Of a DNA stretch of 64,000 bases, positions 11,309 to 20,560 are shown piece by piece. Where the stretch lies: contig JACKAB010000008.1 in assembly GCA_020635285.1 (NCBI GenBank), forward strand, positions 62,001 to 126,000. The letters run 5' to 3'. Position 1 is the stretch's first letter. Every line of letters begins with the position of its first letter. Under the pieces are notes generated by a model. It did no database searches, was not told where the DNA came from, and worked only from the letters and a program-made list of their open reading frames with translations. Position numbers and translations under genes: made by a program. Origin of the DNA: Ignavibacteriales bacterium. Lineage in GTDB: Bacteria; Bacteroidota; Ignavibacteria; Ignavibacteriales; Melioribacteraceae.

Positions 11309-14293
11309 TTATTTTTGATTTGATACATTAAAATAATTAATTATTGCTTTCATAATTTCGTTTTTCGCGTCATTGGTTTTTATTGTCTCAAAAGGAAATC
11401 CAAAAGCTACTATGGAAAATTTATCTTTGAAAGCAATTGCGGCGCTGTAAAAATTTTCCTTATATCTCAATATTGTTTTGCTTCCGTTAATTGGCGAAAG
11501 TGCATCGGGCGCTTCAGCATTATATACACTATCATTAAGATCAGTCGTAAAAGTAAAGGAATAATTTTTTGGTAAAAATGTTGTATCGTTTACAATTACG
11601 TTCCCATTTTTAACAGCATGATCTGATGCCAGTTTATACTTTAATACTTCCGAAGCAAATTTTTGATCGGATAAATTATTATTTAAAAATAAATCGCTAG
11701 CAATGTAGGAACCAGAGACGAATAAGTTCCCTCCATTGTCTAAATAATCAGTAATCACTTTTTGTAATTTAACGTCGAATGTTTTATACTGCAAGCCCAA
11801 GAGACTATCTGTAAAGGGTTTTGTCCAGTTTGTGGTTTTTTCTTCACCCATAATTAAATCAATTATTGGGTATTTAGAAATCGAAATTATTTCATCAGAA
11901 ATAGATTCATCACTTGCGGAAACAAAAGACAAATTATTTTGCTGAATTGCCAAACCATGCAAGTAAGGGAAATCAAAAGTATTTCCAACAACTATTTTAG
12001 TCTCATAATCTGCATAACTTGCGCCGTGTCCCGGAATGTCATCACTCTGCCATACTGAATTAGTATTAAAATCATGTTGTTCACCGGTAAAACCAATGTC
12101 ATATTTATCCGGAATTCCTTCATCAATATTATTTAAAAAACCAGAAAAATTTTCTGAAACAACACTGGCTGGCGGAGCAATTCTATCGAAGGCGTTAATA
12201 ATCATAATTGTTGGGACATTATTTTCTTGAATGCATGCAGATAAAATCTCTGAAGGAAAACTTTCACCGCCATCGTTTACACCCGTAATTTTGAAACTGT
12301 AAATTTTTCCTTTTCTTAAATCATCCAAAACAATAAAGTTTGTATCAACCCTAATTCCATTATCAAAATCATTCCCATTTAATCTTGTGTAAAGCCTAAA
12401 ATGTTTTGCGGTTGCAGTAGGTTCTAAAGGATCTTCTTTCTGCTTCCAACTAAGTTTAATACTATTATTAATTCTCTCTATTGTAAAATGAGTTACGGGC
12501 AATGGCTGCACAACGTATTCTAAATTATTCTGTGTGCTCACAAATTTCAAAATTGATTTATACAATGCACGGGAAACATCAAATCTAAATCTAGGATCAG
12601 ACATAAATCGTACATCCAAGAAATTTTGATGAGAAGCTAGTTCCAGCAGTGCTGACGGCATATTTGGTCTAGCAGCCTCACTATATTGAGCCTCCATCAA
12701 TTGCCTTCTATTCCAGACGGGATCATACTTTGCTTTTATATCATTTACTAATTGGGTCTGCATTATATCTGCAAAATCTCTATTCGCCAATCTTGAATAA
12801 GTTTCGGGAAAAATTATGGATGAATCAATTCCCTGAATACTATAAATGAGTAATGTGCCAACTGTTGTGTCATTACTTGTTATTCCCGCATCAGTGTGAA
12901 AAGCTAAAGAAGCATCAATAGGAATTCCTAAACCCTTAACTTTTCTATCTTTGTTTGGTCCACTCGGGTTTCCTTTTAGAAAATTAACCCATTCCCCTCT
13001 GCTTTGGTAGTCGTCTTTATAATCATCTTCATCATTTAACTTGTAAACTAGCGTATCGGGCATTCCTGCATATTGTAAGTAATATCTTGCGCCTTCAACA
13101 AACTTAGGTCTTCCGCTGGTTGAGCCGTTCCGCTCAATAACACCAACCCCACCGCCAAACCGAACAGCATCAGTAGAAATTATTTTATTTCCTTTTTGGG
13201 ACTCATTCGAAATTACCAATTTACCGGAACTCTGATTCTTTCCTTTTTCAAACTTAAACTTACCGAGATAAATCCATGTACCGCCACCAATAGATTGGTT
13301 TATTAAAAACTTAGTTTGTCCGCCCAAATGATGAACTGTGTATTCTACTTCTTCGCAACTATTTGGAACGGACTGATAACTAATATAAACTCCGTAATAA
13401 CCTGTTTTTGAAAAATGTGGGATATACTCAGCATAAGCGGATGGAGAAGTTTCTGAATGAATAAATTTATACCCGCCAATTTCAAATGGATTAGTATTGC
13501 CTTTTATGGAGCTGCCAAATGTTCCAAAACCTTTTGAAGTATCTTCTTGCCAGCTGCTGCTTGCAGAGAAAAATTTTACATTATTATCTGTGTCATCCAA
13601 TAAAATCTCTAAGGTTTGGGTATCTCTTTCCCGTGGCAGAAAAACATTTGCACCGGCATTTTCTAACATTGGAACCAAGTAGGGAAGTGTGAAAGAAATT
13701 GGACCAATATCCTCAACAGTTTGAAAAAGCCTCGCACGCTGCCAAAGCCACCTATCCATTTTGTGATTATAATACCAACCGTGGCTATGCCAAATAGCTA
13801 CATTTTTATTGAATAATCCCTTTTCAAGTTTTAGATTTTTACTTGCATTAAACACAACCGGTGCTTTATCTTCAGAATATTTTGGTTTTCTGCTTTTATC
13901 AATTTTAGAAATATTTTTTCTATAATAATTTGGAATTAACTCTCGTATATCATACCCAAGAGTCCTTGCAGATATTTGATAATTGTTAAAGTTTGGTAAA
14001 AAATAATTATTAATCTCCGCATAAATTGAATCAACATTTTCTTCACGAAACGGCATGTATGAAAAATTTTTATCAAAATTAATGTTTAGCTTATTTGCTT
14101 TTTTATCAATTGTTATTGAGTCAATCTTAACATATGGAAATTTTGAAAATGATATTTCTTTTTTATGATATGAATCTTTAAAATTATCAATTAATTGTGC
14201 GTCACTAATTTTTTCAGTTGGATTAAAAATGCTGCAGCTATTGAGTAATACAAAAAAAGAAATGTAAAAACATAGTTTAAAATAGGCTTTCAT
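11309..14293 (-). CDS. Lipoprotein with N-acetylmuramoyl-L-alanine-amidase-like and golvesin-type domains
   Basis: The 994-residue product has a lipobox (FFVLLNSC). Parts of an amidase_3-like catalytic fold are visible: AIWHSHGW with FLPRERDTQT, later ASLAFHTDAG, and NMPSALLELASHQN as the likely metal/Glu-bearing C-terminal segment. Inserted between them is a golvesin/xanthan-lyase-type beta domain (GYYGVYISYQS ... GGTWIYLGKF ... STDAVRFGGG). A fibronectin type III module follows (FTIERINNSIKLSW ... GKIYSFKITGVNDGG) and then a C-terminal domain of about 300 residues resembling a glutamine-amidotransferase-like fold (not confirmed). Homologues in Bacteroidota are often labelled xanthan lyase, which is probably a misnomer; peptidoglycan or glycopeptide hydrolysis is the better inference. 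It heads an operon with the transglutaminase-like gene. Confidence 0.78.
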   Translation of the reverse strand: MKAYFKLCFYISFFVLLNSCSIFNPTEKISDAQLIDNFKDSYHKKEISFSKFPYVKIDSITIDKKANKLNINFDKNFSYMPFREENVDSIYAEINNYFLPNFNNYQISARTLGYDIRELIPNYYRKNISKIDKSRKPKYSEDKAPVVFNASKNLKLEKGLFNKNVAIWHSHGWYYNHKMDRWLWQRARLFQTVEDIGPISFTLPYLVPMLENAGANVFLPRERDTQTLEILLDDTDNNVKFFSASSSWQEDTSKGFGTFGSSIKGNTNPFEIGGYKFIHSETSPSAYAEYIPHFSKTGYYGVYISYQSVPNSCEEVEYTVHHLGGQTKFLINQSIGGGTWIYLGKFKFEKGKNQSSGKLVISNESQKGNKIISTDAVRFGGGVGVIERNGSTSGRPKFVEGARYYLQYAGMPDTLVYKLNDEDDYKDDYQSRGEWVNFLKGNPSGPNKDRKVKGLGIPIDASLAFHTDAGITSNDTTVGTLLIYSIQGIDSSIIFPETYSRLANRDFADIMQTQLVNDIKAKYDPVWNRRQLMEAQYSEAARPNMPSALLELASHQNFLDVRFMSDPRFRFDVSRALYKSILKFVSTQNNLEYVVQPLPVTHFTIERINNSIKLSWKQKEDPLEPTATAKHFRLYTRLNGNDFDNGIRVDTNFIVLDDLRKGKIYSFKITGVNDGGESFPSEILSACIQENNVPTIMIINAFDRIAPPASVVSENFSGFLNNIDEGIPDKYDIGFTGEQHDFNTNSVWQSDDIPGHGASYADYETKIVVGNTFDFPYLHGLAIQQNNLSFVSASDESISDEIISISKYPIIDLIMGEEKTTNWTKPFTDSLLGLQYKTFDVKLQKVITDYLDNGGNLFVSGSYIASDLFLNNNLSDQKFASEVLKYKLASDHAVKNGNVIVNDTTFLPKNYSFTFTTDLNDSVYNAEAPDALSPINGSKTILRYKENFYSAAIAFKDKFSIVAFGFPFETIKTNDAKNEIMKAIINYFNVSNQK

Positions 14294-14388
14294 AAATGGT
14301 CCTAAATAAATTCAAATTACTCCACAAATTAAATCATTATTATTATATTTAGAAATAATAACTAATAATTTGTTGGATAAAATTATAA

Positions 14389-14547
14389 ATGAGCAAAATT
14401 AAAGTTGTTGTTGAACTTTGGGAATTTCTTAAAGTCAGAAAAAAATGGTGGTTATTACCAATAGTTTTTTTCTTGATTTTACTTGGCGGTTTAATTGTAC
14501 TAACGCAAGGTTCTGCATTAGCGCCATTTATTTACGCAATATTTTAA
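14389..14547 (+). CDS. Small DUF5989-type membrane protein
   Basis: A 52-residue ORF encodes an amphipathic N-terminus (MSKIKVVVELWEFLKVRKKWW) written here in two parts: MSKIKVVVELWEF and LKVRKKWW. One hydrophobic span follows (LPIVFFLILLGGLIVLTQGS), then APFIYAIF. The layout of ELWxFLxxRKKWWLxP, a single span and GSALAPFIY is that of the DUF5989 family, small proteins often found beside carbamoyltransferase and surface-glycan genes in other genomes. No such neighbour is here; the gene stands alone between the amidase-like lipoprotein (divergent) and tRNA-Ser. Its function is unknown. Confidence rests on the conserved pattern and clean start and stop. Confidence 0.75.
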   Translation: MSKIKVVVELWEFLKVRKKWWLLPIVFFLILLGGLIVLTQGSALAPFIYAIF

Positions 14548-14752
14548 GATATTTTTAAATCTTTTTCTTTTTGTTCTTAATGTAAAAAATCTTTAATTTT
14601 TGAGTCTATACTAAAATTTATTGTTTGGTATTTTGATGATAAAATAAAGGTTATAAATTGATCACTCAAATGGGCATCAATTTATAATCATTGAATTACA
14701 TTTAATGTTAAACACTTTTACAAAAGTTGCGATTATAAGTGTTAAATCAACT

Positions 14753-14839
14753 GGAGAGTTGGCAGAGCGGTTGAATGCGGCGGTCTTGAAAACCGTTAAG
14801 GATGCAAGTCCTTCTGGGGTTCGAATCCCTAACTCTCCG
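14753..14839 (+). tRNA. tRNA-Ser (anticodon UGA)
   Basis: An 87-base cloverleaf has acceptor arms GGAGAGT / ACTCTCC, the D-loop region GGCAGAGCGGTTGAATGC, and anticodon stem CGGTC/AACCG-type around TTGAAAA (anticodon TGA). It also has a long variable arm (AAGGATGCAAGTCCTT) and a T-arm GGGTTCGAATCCC. The long variable arm and anticodon identify serine. CCA is not encoded. Confidence 0.97.
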
Positions 14840-14840
14840 C

Positions 14841-14864
14841 AATAACCCTTGGGGGGTTATTTAA
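14841..14864 (+). terminator. Likely terminator after tRNA-Ser
   Basis: The inverted repeat AATAACCC / GGGTTATT begins two bases after the tRNA 3' end and is followed by TTAAAT. The T tract is short, so it could instead be a processing hairpin. Confidence 0.5.
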
Positions 14865-14972
14865 ATAGGTAGGATTGATCAGTTTTTTTCAAGGTATTTT
14901 TCCAAACTTGTATTATTTTGAAGCTCTGTTCAACACCTCGGTTTTGTATAATATTTTAAGGAGCGCTGTAAA

Positions 14973-15182
14973 ATGGCAGAGCGAAAACAAGGAACCGTAA
15001 AGTGGTTCAACAGTTCTAAAGGTTACGGATTTATTCAACAAGAAGATGGTGAAGATTTATTTGTTCACTTTAAATCTATTATTGGCGATGGGTACAAAAC
15101 CCTCGAAGAAGGTCAAAAGGTAGAATTTACTGTGGGCGAAGGACAAAAAGGTCCTCAAGCACAAGATGTACAACCTGTTTAG
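14973..15182 (+). CDS. Cold-shock domain protein (CspA family)
   Basis: This 69-residue single cold-shock domain has RNP1 (KGYGFI, residues about 16-21) and RNP2 (LFVHF, about 30-34) intact and the usual start GTVKWFN. CspA-family proteins bind single-stranded RNA and DNA and act as RNA chaperones. An AAGGAG ribosome-binding site lies 8-9 bases before ATG, stronger than most in this window. The 5' leader from the tRNA to the start is about 110 bases; cspA leaders can be thermosensors, but no specific structure was established here. A clear terminator follows. Confidence 0.95.
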   Translation: MAERKQGTVKWFNSSKGYGFIQQEDGEDLFVHFKSIIGDGYKTLEEGQKVEFTVGEGQKGPQAQDVQPV

Positions 15183-15212
15183 TTTCTGTTTTCTTGACTA
15201 AAGTATTTTATA

Positions 15213-15240
15213 AAATCCAGCTTTCCGCTGGATTTTTTTT
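15213..15240 (+). terminator. Terminator of cold-shock gene
   Basis: The perfect stem AAATCCAGC / GCTGGATTT with loop TTTCC is followed by a run of eight T. Confidence 0.92.
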
Positions 15241-15322
15241 GTCTAAATAATTTAATTGTCTATTTTTAATAAAGGAATATTTTTCTTCAAGAAAGCAATT
15301 TTTTTTTCGAATATGAACACTG

Positions 15323-15736
15323 ATGAATATCAAACAATTTTCAATTAACAGCGAATATAAAAATGTCAGCTCAGTTTGTTTTATTACCAAAACATTCTGC
15401 GAAGATCATATTGTTCCTGAAGCCACAATCAGAGAAATAGAACTTTGTCTTGCCGAGGCACTTAATAACATTATTAAACATGCTTATAAAGGGAATGAAG
15501 AAAATATTATAAATATTTTATTAGAGTACTCCGAAAATAAATTTAAAATAGTTCTAGAAGATACAGGTATTGAACGAGCTAATTTAGACAAACCTACACT
15601 TGAATTTGACCCTGAAGATGTTGATAGTTTACCTGAAGGCGGAATGGGACTTTTTATAATTGAACAACTTATGAATGAAGTAAATTATCAGCGCATCGGG
15701 AACAAAAACAGCTTTACGATGGTTAAAAATTTTTAG
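15323..15736 (+). CDS. RsbW-like anti-sigma factor / serine kinase (HATPase_c)
   Basis: The 137-residue GHKL ATPase domain shows an N box (EALNNIIKHAY, residues about 44-54), a G1 box (DTGIE) and a G2 box (EGGMGLFII). Length and lack of other domains match RsbW/SpoIIAB-type anti-sigma factors, which bind a sigma factor and phosphorylate a STAS antagonist. A STAS protein with a candidate phosphoacceptor Ser is encoded far away at 52333-52788, so the two could be partners; linkage is not evidence here. No RsbU phosphatase or sigma-B-like gene is adjacent. Confidence 0.85.
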   Translation: MNIKQFSINSEYKNVSSVCFITKTFCEDHIVPEATIREIELCLAEALNNIIKHAYKGNEENIINILLEYSENKFKIVLEDTGIERANLDKPTLEFDPEDVDSLPEGGMGLFIIEQLMNEVNYQRIGNKNSFTMVKNF

Positions 15737-15766
15737 AAAATTTTCCACCACTAAAATTTCCCCAAT

Positions 15767-17308
15767 ATGATTTTTAAATTTTTCTTCTCTTTTTTTTTAT
15801 TTGTAAACATCTTTACATTTGCCCAAAACCAGGTTAAAAGTGAAGTAATAAAAAAAACCGGACTTAGTTACCGAACTCCATTATTAAAACCTAAATACCC
15901 CAGTTATAATCTTGCAGAAACTTTTGTACTTACGGAAAAAGCAAAAGCCGGAGATCCATTTGCACAGCATGAATTGGGGATTAGATATATTTTAGGTGTT
16001 GGAGTTCCAATAGATTCTTTAAGAGCTGCAGAGTGGATTGGTTTAGCAGCATCAAAAAATTTACCCGCCGCAAATTTTAATTATGGAATTATGCTTAGCA
16101 ATGGAATCGGGGTTGAGTGGAATCCTTTTAAGGCGTTTAAGAATTTTAAAATTGCAGCTGAAAGTGGAATGGAACAAGCTCAATATATAATCGGGCTAAT
16201 GTACACAGATAATTTAATTGTCAATAAAAATATGATCACTTCAGTTGAGTGGTTGAAAAAGTCTGCAGATAAAGGTTTTGAAGAAGCAAAAAAAGTGCTT
16301 GATGAATTTAAGAAAAGCGGAATAAATATTAACGAAGATTCGCTAGAAACCAAAGAAGAAGTAGTACAGACATTGCCAGCTGCAAAAACAAAATCATTTA
16401 CTTTGGAAGAATATAATTTGGACTTTTTTGACTTTAAAGAAGATTCTCTTACTGTAGATGAAGAAAAAGCATATCTAAATAATATTCTCACATCTAAAAA
16501 TGATGAACTTAAAAAAATATTGAACATTAATACCTCTGAATTAACCAATGAAATTAAAGATACATCAGCTTTAGGATTAGTTGATTTTGCTGCAAATTCT
16601 GGAAGTCCGGAAGCTCTTTTAATTAATGCAAAACTTTTGGAGCAGGGAATAGGAATTAAGAGAAATATAATTCTGGCAGCCGCTAATTATCTCAAGGCAT
16701 TCCGATTAGGTTCGTTTAAAGCAGCGGAATCATTATTGAAGATTTCTAGAAGTAATAATTTCTCAACTAAAATTCGGGAACAGGAAAAAGCAAATAATCC
16801 AAATGCAATGTATGTTTGGGCAGGTTTAATTGCGCTTGGAATGGATTATTCCCTTACAGAAGAAGAGGCTTTTGATCTGCTGAAAAAAGCTGATAAACAA
16901 AAACATATAAGTTCAATTATTGAACTTGGTTTAGCTTACTATTCTGGATCGTTAGTTAAAAAAGATTCATTAAAGGCGATTGAGTATTTTGAAAAAGCAG
17001 TTGAACTAGGAAGCAGTGAAGCAGAAATCCGTTTGGCATATATAAAAATTAGCAATGATAAAGATAAAGACAGTTCCAAACATTTAGAAGTCTTAAAAGA
17101 ATATTCGAACAAAGGTTCCGTGCTTGCAGAAGCAGCTCTTGCAAATTGTTATGAACATGGAATTGTGGTTAAAAAAGATAAAGCAGAAGCTGCAAAACTT
17201 TATAGACAAGCTGCAAGAAGAGGAAATGAAGCCGCTTACAATTCTTTAAGAAAAATGTATGATGACTTAAGACCCGAAGATGAAGAGTTTAAAATTTATC
17301 TGAATTAA
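15767..17308 (+). CDS. Exported Sel1-repeat (SEL1-like TPR) protein
   Basis: The 513-residue product has a signal peptide (FFFSFFLFVNIFTFAQ). At least two blocks of Sel1-like repeats are visible. One is near residues 60-170 (GDPFAQHELGIRYILGVGV ... AANFNYGIMLSNGIG ... AQYIIGLMYTDN). The second is in the C-terminal half (SSIIELGLAYYSGSLVKKD, AEAALANCYEHGIVVKKD, AAKLYRQAARRGNEAA). A charged linker separates them. Sel1 repeats are protein-interaction solenoids; no catalytic motif is visible. It starts 30 bases after the anti-sigma gene and may be co-transcribed with it. Its partner is unknown. Confidence 0.85.
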   Translation: MIFKFFFSFFLFVNIFTFAQNQVKSEVIKKTGLSYRTPLLKPKYPSYNLAETFVLTEKAKAGDPFAQHELGIRYILGVGVPIDSLRAAEWIGLAASKNLPAANFNYGIMLSNGIGVEWNPFKAFKNFKIAAESGMEQAQYIIGLMYTDNLIVNKNMITSVEWLKKSADKGFEEAKKVLDEFKKSGININEDSLETKEEVVQTLPAAKTKSFTLEEYNLDFFDFKEDSLTVDEEKAYLNNILTSKNDELKKILNINTSELTNEIKDTSALGLVDFAANSGSPEALLINAKLLEQGIGIKRNIILAAANYLKAFRLGSFKAAESLLKISRSNNFSTKIREQEKANNPNAMYVWAGLIALGMDYSLTEEEAFDLLKKADKQKHISSIIELGLAYYSGSLVKKDSLKAIEYFEKAVELGSSEAEIRLAYIKISNDKDKDSSKHLEVLKEYSNKGSVLAEAALANCYEHGIVVKKDKAEAAKLYRQAARRGNEAAYNSLRKMYDDLRPEDEEFKIYLN

Positions 17309-17566
17309 TTTGCCTCTAGTAAAAACCTGTTAAATTTTTATATTTCGTATTAATTAAATTTCTTTAACCTTTCAATTCTGCAAAAAGTATAAGTAGGTAT
17401 TTAATTACAATCTGCTTCTTAAAACATTTTGCTCCAGCTCACAATAATTTTTCTCTTTTTAAATAATTCATTTCAAGCTTAAAAAATAATTTTCTTTTGC
17501 GATAGTATTATTAAACAATTAATAATTTGGTTTTTCTCATTTAATAATATTTTTACAAATTTAATT

Positions 17567-19024
17567 ATGAAAAGAAAATTAAGAATTTCTCTCAAATTTA
17601 AGCTTACATCTTTATTTACAATTGTATTAGGCTTAATTTCATTATTTATATACTTCTATTTCCCGGAGAAATTTGAACAAGAAAGAATACAAAGCCTTAA
17701 AGAAAAAGCTAATTCCGTTGCTAAAATTGCAGCTTATGGTGTCTCTTCTGGTTTTTATCTCAAAGATGAAAAATCCTCAGAAAATGAAATCGAATCACTT
17801 ATTAAAAATGAAGAAATTCGATATGTGGTAATTGAAAAAAGAGATTCGCTCTACTATGACTTTAATTATTTCACTGCACTAATGAATCATTTTAAGGATA
17901 TTAAAGACGATGGTATTTCTGGTAAATGGGAGATAATGAAAATTCATGCTCCAATTATGCTCGGAAGTGATCATATTGGAGATATCTATATTGGATATTC
18001 ATTAAGGTTAGTTTATGCCAATATTGAAGAACTCCGCACAAATATTGGTATTGTTAGTCTATTACTATTTTTAGTTGGTTCTATCTTAGTTTATTTCATT
18101 GGTATGTTTTTTACAAAACCACTTACGGAAATGGTTAAAACTGTAAATAAAATTAGTGATGGAGATTACACGCAAAGAGCAAAAGTAGAAAGTAGCGATG
18201 AAGTTGGGTACTTGGCAAACTCATTTAATGTGATGGTTGATAAAATAGCGGCAACAAACGAACAGATGGAAGTAATTAATAAAGAGTTAGAACAGCGCGT
18301 TGTTGATAGAACCGTAGAATTAGAAAGAGCCTTAAGATCATTACAAAAAGAAAATGATGTTAGAAAGAAGGCTGAAAAAGAAATCAGTAAATCACTTGAA
18401 GAAAAGGAAGTACTGCTTAAAGAAATTCATCACAGAGTAAAAAATAATCTGCAAATTGTTTCCAGTCTATTCTTTTTCCAATCTAAAAAAATTACAGATC
18501 CAGTTACTCTAGAAATGTTTAGAGATGGTCAAAACCGAGTAAAATCAATGGCTTTAATACATGAAAGACTTTATCAATCAGATGACCTGGCAAACATTAA
18601 TTTTAAAGAATATGTGCGTAAATTGGCAAACTTTTTATTCCAATCATACGGCGTTAACCAATCCAAAATAAAACTAAAAACTAACATTGCAAATATAGAA
18701 TTGGGCGTTGATACAGCAGTTCCATGCGGACTAATAATAAACGAGCTTATATCAAATTCACTAAAACATGGCTTCGATAGTGAAATGAGCGGTGAAATTA
18801 GAATAGATATGGGGCATAATGAAAACAATAAACTAATTTTAAAAATAAGCGATAATGGGAAGGGGATTCCTAAAGATTTAAATATTGAAGAGAGTGATTC
18901 TTTAGGTCTAAGATTAGTAAATAATTTAACTATGCAGCTTAATGGAAAAGTAGAATTTATTAATAGAAATGGCACGATGGTTAAACTAATTTTTGAAGAC
19001 CCTAAATATGCAATGGCGAGTTAA
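17567..19024 (+). CDS. Membrane sensor histidine kinase, HisKA_2 type
   Basis: Domains in order (485 residues): a membrane span near residues 11-29; an extracytoplasmic sensor region of about 130 residues; a second span (GIVSLLLFLVGSILVYFIGMF, written in parts GIVSLLLFLVG and SILVYFIGMF); HAMP (PLTEMVKTVNKISDGDY); a coiled coil (QMEVINKELEQRVVDRT); a HisKA_2 dimerisation domain with phosphoacceptor His in KEIHHRVKNNLQ; and a HATPase with ELISNSLKHGF, DNGKGIP and SLGLRLV. Stop and next start are 3 bases apart, so it forms an operon with the REC-PAS-kinase downstream, suggesting a phosphorelay. The ligand is unknown. About 258 bases without a gene precede it. Confidence 0.9.
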   Translation: MKRKLRISLKFKLTSLFTIVLGLISLFIYFYFPEKFEQERIQSLKEKANSVAKIAAYGVSSGFYLKDEKSSENEIESLIKNEEIRYVVIEKRDSLYYDFNYFTALMNHFKDIKDDGISGKWEIMKIHAPIMLGSDHIGDIYIGYSLRLVYANIEELRTNIGIVSLLLFLVGSILVYFIGMFFTKPLTEMVKTVNKISDGDYTQRAKVESSDEVGYLANSFNVMVDKIAATNEQMEVINKELEQRVVDRTVELERALRSLQKENDVRKKAEKEISKSLEEKEVLLKEIHHRVKNNLQIVSSLFFFQSKKITDPVTLEMFRDGQNRVKSMALIHERLYQSDDLANINFKEYVRKLANFLFQSYGVNQSKIKLKTNIANIELGVDTAVPCGLIINELISNSLKHGFDSEMSGEIRIDMGHNENNKLILKISDNGKGIPKDLNIEESDSLGLRLVNNLTMQLNGKVEFINRNGTMVKLIFEDPKYAMAS

Positions 19025-19027
19025 TTA

Positions 19028-20560
19028 ATGGACAAATCAAAAATATTAGTAGTAGAAGATGAAGTAATAATTGCAATGGAAATTGCCGAACGCTTGAAAG
19101 CAATGGGATATGAAGTAACTCGGATTGTTTCTAATGGTCAAATGGCAATAGAAAATGCAATTAAAGAAGAACCCGACTTAATACTTATGGATATTATGAT
19201 TCAGGGTGATATGGATGGAATTGAAACCGCAACAAAAATTAGAACACTATCAGATATTCCGGTAATTTATTTAACAGCAAATGCCGATGAATCAACTCTG
19301 CAAAGAGCCAAAGTTTCAGATGCTTTTGGTTATCTTATTAAACCTTTTGAAGAAAGAGAACTGAATACCACAATTGAAATGGCATTGTATAAACATAAAA
19401 TGGAAGCAAAGCTAAGAGAAAATGAAGCAAGATTTAGAAGTTTAGTGCAAAATTCAACAATGGGAATTTTTAGAACTAAACTTGATGGAAGCTTTGTTTT
19501 AATAAATCCGGCTTTAGTAAAAATATTAGGTTTTACAAATTCAAACGAAATTCGAAATCGAAAAGCATTTGAGTTTTTTAAAAACGGACTTGATGATTGG
19601 AAGCAACTAATTGAAAAATTAAAATTAGAGACTTCAATAAATAGTGAAAGATATTTTGCAAAAAAGAAAGATGGTGCAAGAATAACTATAAGCCTAAGCG
19701 GTAATTATATCAAGGGCGACAAAGATGGTCCTTTTTTTGATGGAACCATTGAAGATGTTTCCTTACAAGATCAATATCACAAACAACTTATAAAGGCAAA
19801 AGAAAAGGCTGAAGAATCTGACAAATTAAAAACAGAATTCCTTGCAGGAATGTCTCACGAAATCAGAACTCCCATTAACACAATACTTAGCTATATCTCT
19901 TTACTGCAGAATGAACTTAATACAGAGGACGCTGTTGTTTATAAAGACTTGTTTCATGCAATAGATTTAGGAAGCAGACGTTTAACCAGAACAATTGATT
20001 CCATACTTAACATGGCTCAATTTCAATCGGGCACTTTTGAAATCTTCAGAACGCAAATTGATTTGACCAAAGATATACTTGATGGACTTTACGAAGAATT
20101 TAAACACACAGCTAAACAAAGAGGGTTAGAATTAAAGTATAAAAATACTGCCGAATCATCAAAAATTTTAGGTGATAAATATTCACTTTCACAGCTTTTT
20201 GTAAATTTAATTGATAATGGCTTAAAATATACTAAAGAAGGTTACGTTGAAATAAATGTTTATAATGATGAACAAGGTGCGCTTAGTGTTGATATAAAAG
20301 ATACTGGAATTGGAATCTCAGAAGAATTCTTACCGACTCTTTTTGAACCTTTCACACAAGAGGAGCAAGGTTATAGATGGAAGTTTGATGGGAATGGTTT
20401 AGGCTTGGCTCTTGTTAAAAAATATTGCGAACTTAATGATGCTTACATTAAAGTTAAAAGCAAAAAAGGAAGCAGTACACAATTCAGCATCAAATTTTCA
20501 AATTCAAATAAAAATAATATTTATAAAGGATCAGAGGAAACTAAAAATGAAAAAAAATAA
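19028..20560 (+). CDS. Hybrid REC-PAS-histidine kinase
   Basis: This 510-residue cytoplasmic protein begins with a receiver domain (acidic pair E10-D11, phosphoacceptor D55, Lys in LIKPFEERE). A PAS domain follows (ENEARFRSLVQNSTMGIFRT), then a HisKA domain with His in AGMSHEIRTPINT and a HATPase (NLIDNGLKYT, DTGIGI, GNGLGLALV). There is no membrane span. Receiver-first kinases usually take phosphate from an upstream kinase, here almost certainly the product of the preceding gene. No DNA-binding output gene is attached. The start ATG follows the previous stop by three bases. Confidence 0.9.
   Translation: MDKSKILVVEDEVIIAMEIAERLKAMGYEVTRIVSNGQMAIENAIKEEPDLILMDIMIQGDMDGIETATKIRTLSDIPVIYLTANADESTLQRAKVSDAFGYLIKPFEERELNTTIEMALYKHKMEAKLRENEARFRSLVQNSTMGIFRTKLDGSFVLINPALVKILGFTNSNEIRNRKAFEFFKNGLDDWKQLIEKLKLETSINSERYFAKKKDGARITISLSGNYIKGDKDGPFFDGTIEDVSLQDQYHKQLIKAKEKAEESDKLKTEFLAGMSHEIRTPINTILSYISLLQNELNTEDAVVYKDLFHAIDLGSRRLTRTIDSILNMAQFQSGTFEIFRTQIDLTKDILDGLYEEFKHTAKQRGLELKYKNTAESSKILGDKYSLSQLFVNLIDNGLKYTKEGYVEINVYNDEQGALSVDIKDTGIGISEEFLPTLFEPFTQEEQGYRWKFDGNGLGLALVKKYCELNDAYIKVKSKKGSSTQFSIKFSNSNKNNIYKGSEETKNEKK

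Noticed and set aside
11309..14293. Annotation as xanthan lyase
   Set aside because: The catalytic segments resemble amidase_3, and the xanthan-lyase label in homologues comes from the accessory golvesin-type domain only.
14841..14972. Riboswitch or second tRNA between tRNA-Ser and the cold-shock gene
   Set aside because: Only a short hairpin was found; no cloverleaf or known aptamer core is visible.
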